The notes under the pieces are model-generated. The model was not told the origin of the DNA. It worked only from the letters and a program-made list of their open reading frames with translations, and did not search any database. A DNA stretch of 64,000 nucleotides from Cryptomeria japonica. Taxonomy: Eukaryota > Streptophyta > Pinopsida > Cupressales > Cupressaceae. Location of the stretch: positions 330,307,802 to 330,371,801 of the forward strand of contig NC_081413.1 in NCBI RefSeq assembly GCF_030272615.1, in the 5' to 3' direction. The translations under genes and the position numbers were made by a program. Each line of letters opens with the position of its first letter. The stretch's first letter is position 1. This document shows, in pieces, positions 59,520 to 64,000 of the stretch.

Positions 59520-61612
59520 AGTCAAAATGGAGCTAGCACCTCTCTACCTATCTCCCTAGCCCCCTCCTCATCACCTCCTCATCCTCTAGATCCCCTGCTC
59601 CCCCTATCCTAGGTGGCCTGAAACCCATCGATCCACCCATCTACTGGCTCTGTGTGGGATGCTGGTTGTGGGTCCTGTGGGAGCATACACTCTCAGTGTA
59701 CGATGCTGCTCTTTGATCCACTGGTACTACCCCGTAATATAACCCTTTGTAATATGCAGACTCTCATCCTTCCCTCTCTACTCTCTCCCACTATTGCATC
59801 ATGTTAGAGTACATCTATCCAAGCCCTACGGGAGCCAACATTTGTCATGCTACGTCCCTCTCCCCCCAAGCGAGTAACATCTGCCTCTTCCCTGTGAACC
59901 CTCGCTCGCAGCCCCTCTAGCTCTAAATCCTATTGCCGTAAAGCACTCTACAGCTCCCCAATGGTGGTCCCTTTCCTATCCTCATCTAGCATCCTCTCTG
60001 CCTCCTCCCTATCCATCCGCAATTCATCCACCTCCGTCTTGGCTGTCTGTAGGCTCTCGGTCAAATTACTGACCTCCCATCATAGCCTCTCCACCTCTGC
60101 CTCTAGGCTCTCCCTCCTCATGGTCTCAATCTATACCTCATCCTCCGGTGAGTGTAGTTTCACTCTAGTGGCATCCCTCGCATCCCATCCAAATCTATCT
60201 GGGATGCTCCTCCTCCACCCCCTACCCTCACATCCTGTACCTGTACCTCAGGAATATCAATCGACACTACCTCATCCTATCCACCCTCTCCCCCCTCCAT
60301 TGCCTCACAACACCCCTTCCTACTCCTACCAAAGCCCTATTTCCAGGTGCATCCTCCTCCCCTCCACCTATCTCATCTACAACTGGCTACAACTAATCAT
60401 CCTCTGGGACCCCTGGAATGGTCAGACGTATTGGAAAGTGCACCTCCCACCAACTCTTGTCATCCCTGGATCCTCCCTTGTACCCATCCACTCATCCCAA
60501 ACTAGATAGACTACAGTTTGTAAGCTAGCCCTCCCCTCCAGTGGACTCATCTTCTGCCCCCATCTTCCAGCCTCCCGAGTAGTCTGAGGGTATAGTGGTA
60601 TGTCCCATACTATATCCCGCACCTGGCCAAACTATCGAGCTACCCTGTATGGTGCATAGTACTCCATCACATAAATAGATTATCCAAAAAGTCACATCTC
60701 TATGCCAGCCCAATGCAGCTATCAGTCTCCCCTCCATCTCTCACAATCCAAAAATGGCCACCATGTGAACTCCATGAGCTCATAAAAAATGCGGTGCCAA
60801 AACCAGATGGCTCCTATCTATGTATAGTGTAGAAGGCCCCTGTAATTGTTAATATAAGGATGTCAGGCTCGCATGTCCTGTACCCCAAGTGGTCATGTCA
60901 CTACGATGTGCTCCCATGCCCATATATGTAGAAGGGTGACCCCTACAGATAGACTATCATAATCCCTATATACCATGAGGTGCATATCATGATATAGCTG
61001 GGCAAGCATTGTTGCTTCCCATGCATACTCTACACAGTCCTATACCATATTAAAAACACAATGGCTCAATCCAATAGGAAACCCATGCCCTCCTAGATCA
61101 GGCATCAATCATCTGCTTAAAAATACGCAGATTGCAAGAACTAGACGAGGAATGTGTGGGATTTCCATCTCTCTCCCTAGATGCATCCGACTCATGTCCA
61201 TCATAGGCAATGCCTCATACTCGCAAATCTCTCGAAGGTAGAAGTCTTTCGCATCTATTTAGTACTTAGGAATGACATCATGAATGGGGATCTTAAGGAT
61301 CCTCCATACATCTAATAGAGTCGTTGTGGCCTCTCCTATGAGCAGGTGAAAGGTACAAGTCCTATTATCCCATCTCTCCACTAGCATAGTCATCATGGGA
61401 GCATTTGCTCTGATCCTTGGCCATCGACCAACAAAATGTAATCCTACTACGGTCAGTATCTCCAACTCGTCTGCCCTCAGCTTCCTATAGAGTCTCATGG
61501 TCACCAGCCAATTCTCCCTTGATGCCAATGGCCCCAAATCTGCCTGCATCCACGTAAACCACTTCATTATCTCATGACATCCTAGGTCATATTCTATTCC
61601 TGAGACATTCAT
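59520..61612 (-). pseudogene. Antisense plant mobile domain (PMD) gene in element E
   Basis: On the minus strand a frame opens at MNVSGIEYDLGCHEIMKWFT (61612) and stays open to 61259. It contains LVERWDNRTCTFHLLIGEAT and LLDVWRILKIPIHD, the characteristic start of the PMD family (W-RP-THTFHLP-GE-T-TL-DV pattern). Further blocks follow in shifting frames: RLVLAICVFLSR, YAWEATMLAQLYHDM and LLHIWAWEHIVV (about 60930-61130), and WVRDIVWDIP-like sequence at 60600. From about 60130 to 59960 the minus strand encodes a charged coiled coil (ESLEAEVERL..., TAKTEVDELRMDREEAERM). Stops and frame changes show decay. PMD proteins occur as host nuclear proteins and inside transposons; antisense extra frames are known in Tat elements. 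Confidence 0.72.
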
Positions 61613-62471
61613 GATCCCCTCAAGCTATTTTCCTTACCTTTACTTACCCAAATTATTCATTCCCCCCTCCCTAGCGCTTGCGTTGATTCATCTAGTGATC
61701 ATGCCAAACCTGTGGCGCTTGTCTTATGTCACAATCCTACACACTAAATAACCTTCATTTTAGACCTAGCCCCAATCGGCACGAGTGCTCGCGCCACGTG
61801 CCCCCTTTTCCCCCTAGACCAAAACCCTAACCTACACTAGCACGGGTGCTCACACCAAGCACGTTTGCCAGCCCCAAATCCCCCTAGGAACCCTATTCCC
61901 CCACCAACACTGGCGCTATTCGCCAATGCTCGCACTACCCTTGGGATGCGCACGCTGAAATGAAAATCAATGCATTTGCCCCATCAGACTTCTAAGCCTA
62001 TTTCTAGCCCTAAATCTATAAAATCACAAAGAAGGTTAGTGGAACGTACCATTGGTCCATAGAGGGTGGGCCTCTCATAACAGAGAACCCTCTCGGCACG
62101 GTGCTCATGTGTCAAAACGTGGTCCATCTTTTCTTCTGCTCTCTAAGCTCTGATATGTTGCAATGCTTATATGTGACAATGACCCTTCATTGGGCCCTGT
62201 GTGGCTTATATGGGCCCCCTCGCGGGCCCACTTTCATTGTCTTCTTCCTTCTTCTATCTCTTTTCATATTTCCTCAATCATTTCTCTCTTGCTTTCTTAT
62301 TCACTTGTCATTTTTTCTCCTTCTTTTCGAGAATTTTCCACTTATTTTTCTTCAAAAATTCTGAAAAATTATCAAGGGGGCATACACCACCTACGCTCTA
62401 CACTGGGGCATCCATTTTATTCTATCTTTTGCCCATTTTCAAATTTTGCCGCTGCATAAAAGAGGGGAAAA
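61613..62471 (+). other. Spacer between antisense PMD gene and 3' LTR of E
   Basis: No gene. CpG-containing words such as GGCACGAGTGCTCGCGCC and GCACGGGTGCTC cluster at 61670-61960; they resemble, inverted, the words in the E leader. The purine tract AAAAGAGGGGAAAA (62458-62471) ends at the LTR and should be the plus-strand primer. A promoter for the antisense gene would lie here or in the LTR. Confidence 0.6.
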
Positions 62472-63777
62472 TGTAGAAACTTAAATTAATTATTTTAATT
62501 AATTTAACTCTCCCACATAATTAACTTATTTAATTATGTTAATCCTTATTCTTCTCAATATTAATTGAATTTAGTTTAATTAATATTGTCACTATAGCCC
62601 AATAATTTATTTATTAATAAATCAACTTTCATTTATTCTTCTAAAGTATCCAAAATTAATTCTTCTTAAATCTCCCCTTTAATTAATTAATCTCAATTAA
62701 TTAATTAACCCTTGTGATTCCTACAAATCATCTTTTCCTAATCAATCATTAGCCTAATTAATTCTTCTAGAATTCCTCTTAATCTCACTTACCATTATTC
62801 CTCTAATTTTTAATTGCCTTCACTCATTCTCTCTCCTAGTTAAATCCTCCTACAAATCCCACTTTCTCTAATCTCACCTAATCCCTCTTCTAATCTTTCT
62901 TCTAATGGGTTGCTAGTGGCTAATCCTCATGATTAGCCACAAAGTCAACTCCTTGTCCCCTCACTCAACCACTTTCCTTAAATGACTTCTCACATCTCTC
63001 TATGCATCTTCCCATCCAACTACCTTCCTTAAGTGCTCTTTTCCTAGGTGAATGTGAGATTTTCAAAAATATCACATTCCTCTAGGTATCCCTTCACCCA
63101 AGGAATTTTTAATTCCTTTTTATTTCTCCAATCCCCATGCTCCTCTTTTTAGGGAATTTTTAATTCTCCTTCTCATCATCCAAGGAATATTTTTATTCCT
63201 TTTGTCTTCCCTAGATGCATTGAGAAGCCTTCCCAATGAACCTTGAGGAGTGTGGAGACAAGAAATGCCTTTATGGCATATCTCTTGAACTCCACACTTG
63301 TCTTGTCAACTCCTCTTGATCCATGTGTGGGCTCACATGCAATCTTGACCCTCCATCTTGAATCAAGCCTAGCCCTTCATTTCCTCTCTCCTTCTTCTAT
63401 AAATTAGAGACTCCACTCCTTCATTTCCCATCTCCAAATTAATTAAGTCCATGCTACCCTTTTGAATCCAAGCACCCAAACTATAGTCAAATTTCCCCCC
63501 ATCCATCACTTAGTCACTCATCTTGTATACACACCCTATCCACAATCCATCCATTTTATCATCATCTTGTACACATTTGGAGAGCCAATCACATCTAATC
63601 AAAGATAAAATCCAATCAGGTTGGAGAATGGCGCTATTCCAACCTCATCATGCTCAATCTGAGGAACAAGCGAGAACTATGAAGGTATAATGATATTTCT
63701 TGGGTTTATTTAATTTTTTAATGTTTATTTCTATTCAAACTAACCATTTATCTTCATCCTAGTTTTCCCTTGGTTTA
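62472..63777 (+). repeat. 3' LTR of element E
   Basis: It begins TGTAGAAACTTAAATTAA and ends CCTTGGTTTA (the 5' LTR ends TTCA). It is 1306 bp, with small differences from the 5' LTR throughout. Confidence 0.92.
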
Positions 63778-63782
63778 GTTTG
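63778..63782. other. Target-site duplication of element E, right copy
   Basis: GTTTG matches 41123-41127. Similarity between the LTRs stops immediately before it. Confidence 0.88.
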
Positions 63783-64000
63783 ATATTTTCCTTAAGCTAG
63801 GAACTTCACCGGATGCGCTCAGACAAGTCACGACCTAGATTGCTTTCTTAGTGATCTTGTAAGGCTTATCCAACCACCTAGATTCATCATGAATTTTGAT
63901 GAGTACGTACTAGATCCATTCTTTCTCATCAAATGTCGAAAAGTGTACGAACTAAGAAAAACCCTTGACCTACAAATGGTGATATTTCAGCTTGAGATTC
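63783..64000 (-). pseudogene. ORF2 of element D, N-terminal part (continues beyond window)
   Basis: On the minus strand the translation includes YVLIKIHDESRWLDKPYKIT then KKAI and VVTCLSASGEVPSLRKISN. It aligns with the B/C segment RIVLSRAHGEFLWLDSVYKIT ... VIGLPSTDSR...KKVPN. It ends exactly where element E begins and continues in the sequence at 41122 (IVIVPTSSQFDSK). Three stops lie within 70 codons. Confidence 0.7.

Larger units (their letters stand above)
41128..63777 (+). mobile_element. Element E: large Tat-like Ty3/gypsy retrotransposon
   Basis: E spans 22.65 kb between LTRs 41128-42445 and 62472-63777, with GTTTG duplicated outside. The order is leader, gag, protease, G-patch, RT, RNase H, archaeal-type RNase H, integrase, long 3' region with an antisense PMD gene, polypurine tract, LTR. 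Two RNase H domains, a long 3' region and an extra antisense frame are features known from the plant Tat lineage. About 5.25 kb of its length is secondary insertions. It is inserted in ORF2 of element D. Stops throughout show that it is inactive. Confidence 0.88.

Noticed and set aside
59961-60509. 182-codon plus-strand frame
   Set aside because: It is opposite the decayed PMD gene; its Ser/Leu/Pro-rich sequence is the complement of the coiled-coil region on the minus strand.

Overview
This 64 kb window is plant nuclear repeat DNA. It is AT-rich, and I see no ordinary single-copy host gene, no tRNA or rRNA gene and no CRISPR array. Almost everything that can be explained is a nest of decayed LTR retrotransposons. 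The dense nesting, the large Ty3/gypsy elements and the old, stop-riddled copies suggest a large-genome plant, plausibly a gymnosperm. That is inference; nothing in the sequence names the species.

Left part (1-28764). A Ty3/gypsy element 'A' has LTRs at 5439-6579 and 20898-21935 plus 28581-28764. It carries a gag remnant, an aspartic protease, a G-patch-like motif, a truncated reverse transcriptase, a second ('archaeal-type') RNase H and an integrase. Upstream of its left LTR lies another internal region 'F' (1-5438). The last ~1.9 kb of F matches the 3' untranslated region of A, so F and A seem to share the LTR at 5439-6579. Two related Copia-type elements are inserted in A: 'B' (10118-16454) in pol, and 'C' (21936-28580, with a GTCTA target-site duplication) in the right LTR.

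Middle (28765-37119). About 8.3 kb is AT-rich and essentially without open frames; I can assign it to no family.

Right part (37120-64000). A third relative of B and C, 'D', lies on the minus strand. Its 3' LTR is 37120-38073 and its ORF2 is 38304-41122. ORF2 is interrupted by a 22.65 kb Ty3/gypsy element 'E' (41128-63777, with a GTTTG target-site duplication) and resumes at 63783-64000. E has Tat-like features: protease, G-patch, RT, two RNase H domains, integrase and an antisense gene for a plant mobile domain (PMD) protein near its 3' end. E itself carries a 957-bp insertion in integrase and a 4.3 kb insertion with LTR-like termini.

The most unusual content is the B/C/D family. These elements have Copia-type LTRs, an initiator-Met primer site and polypurine tracts, but no protease, integrase or RT. 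They encode ORF1 (a coiled coil plus four CCHC zinc knuckles, gag-like) and ORF2, a protein of about 1000 residues of unknown function. ORF2 has its own TATA-like box about 150 bp upstream in both B and C. They look like a non-autonomous family that must borrow replication enzymes and spreads a conserved cargo gene.
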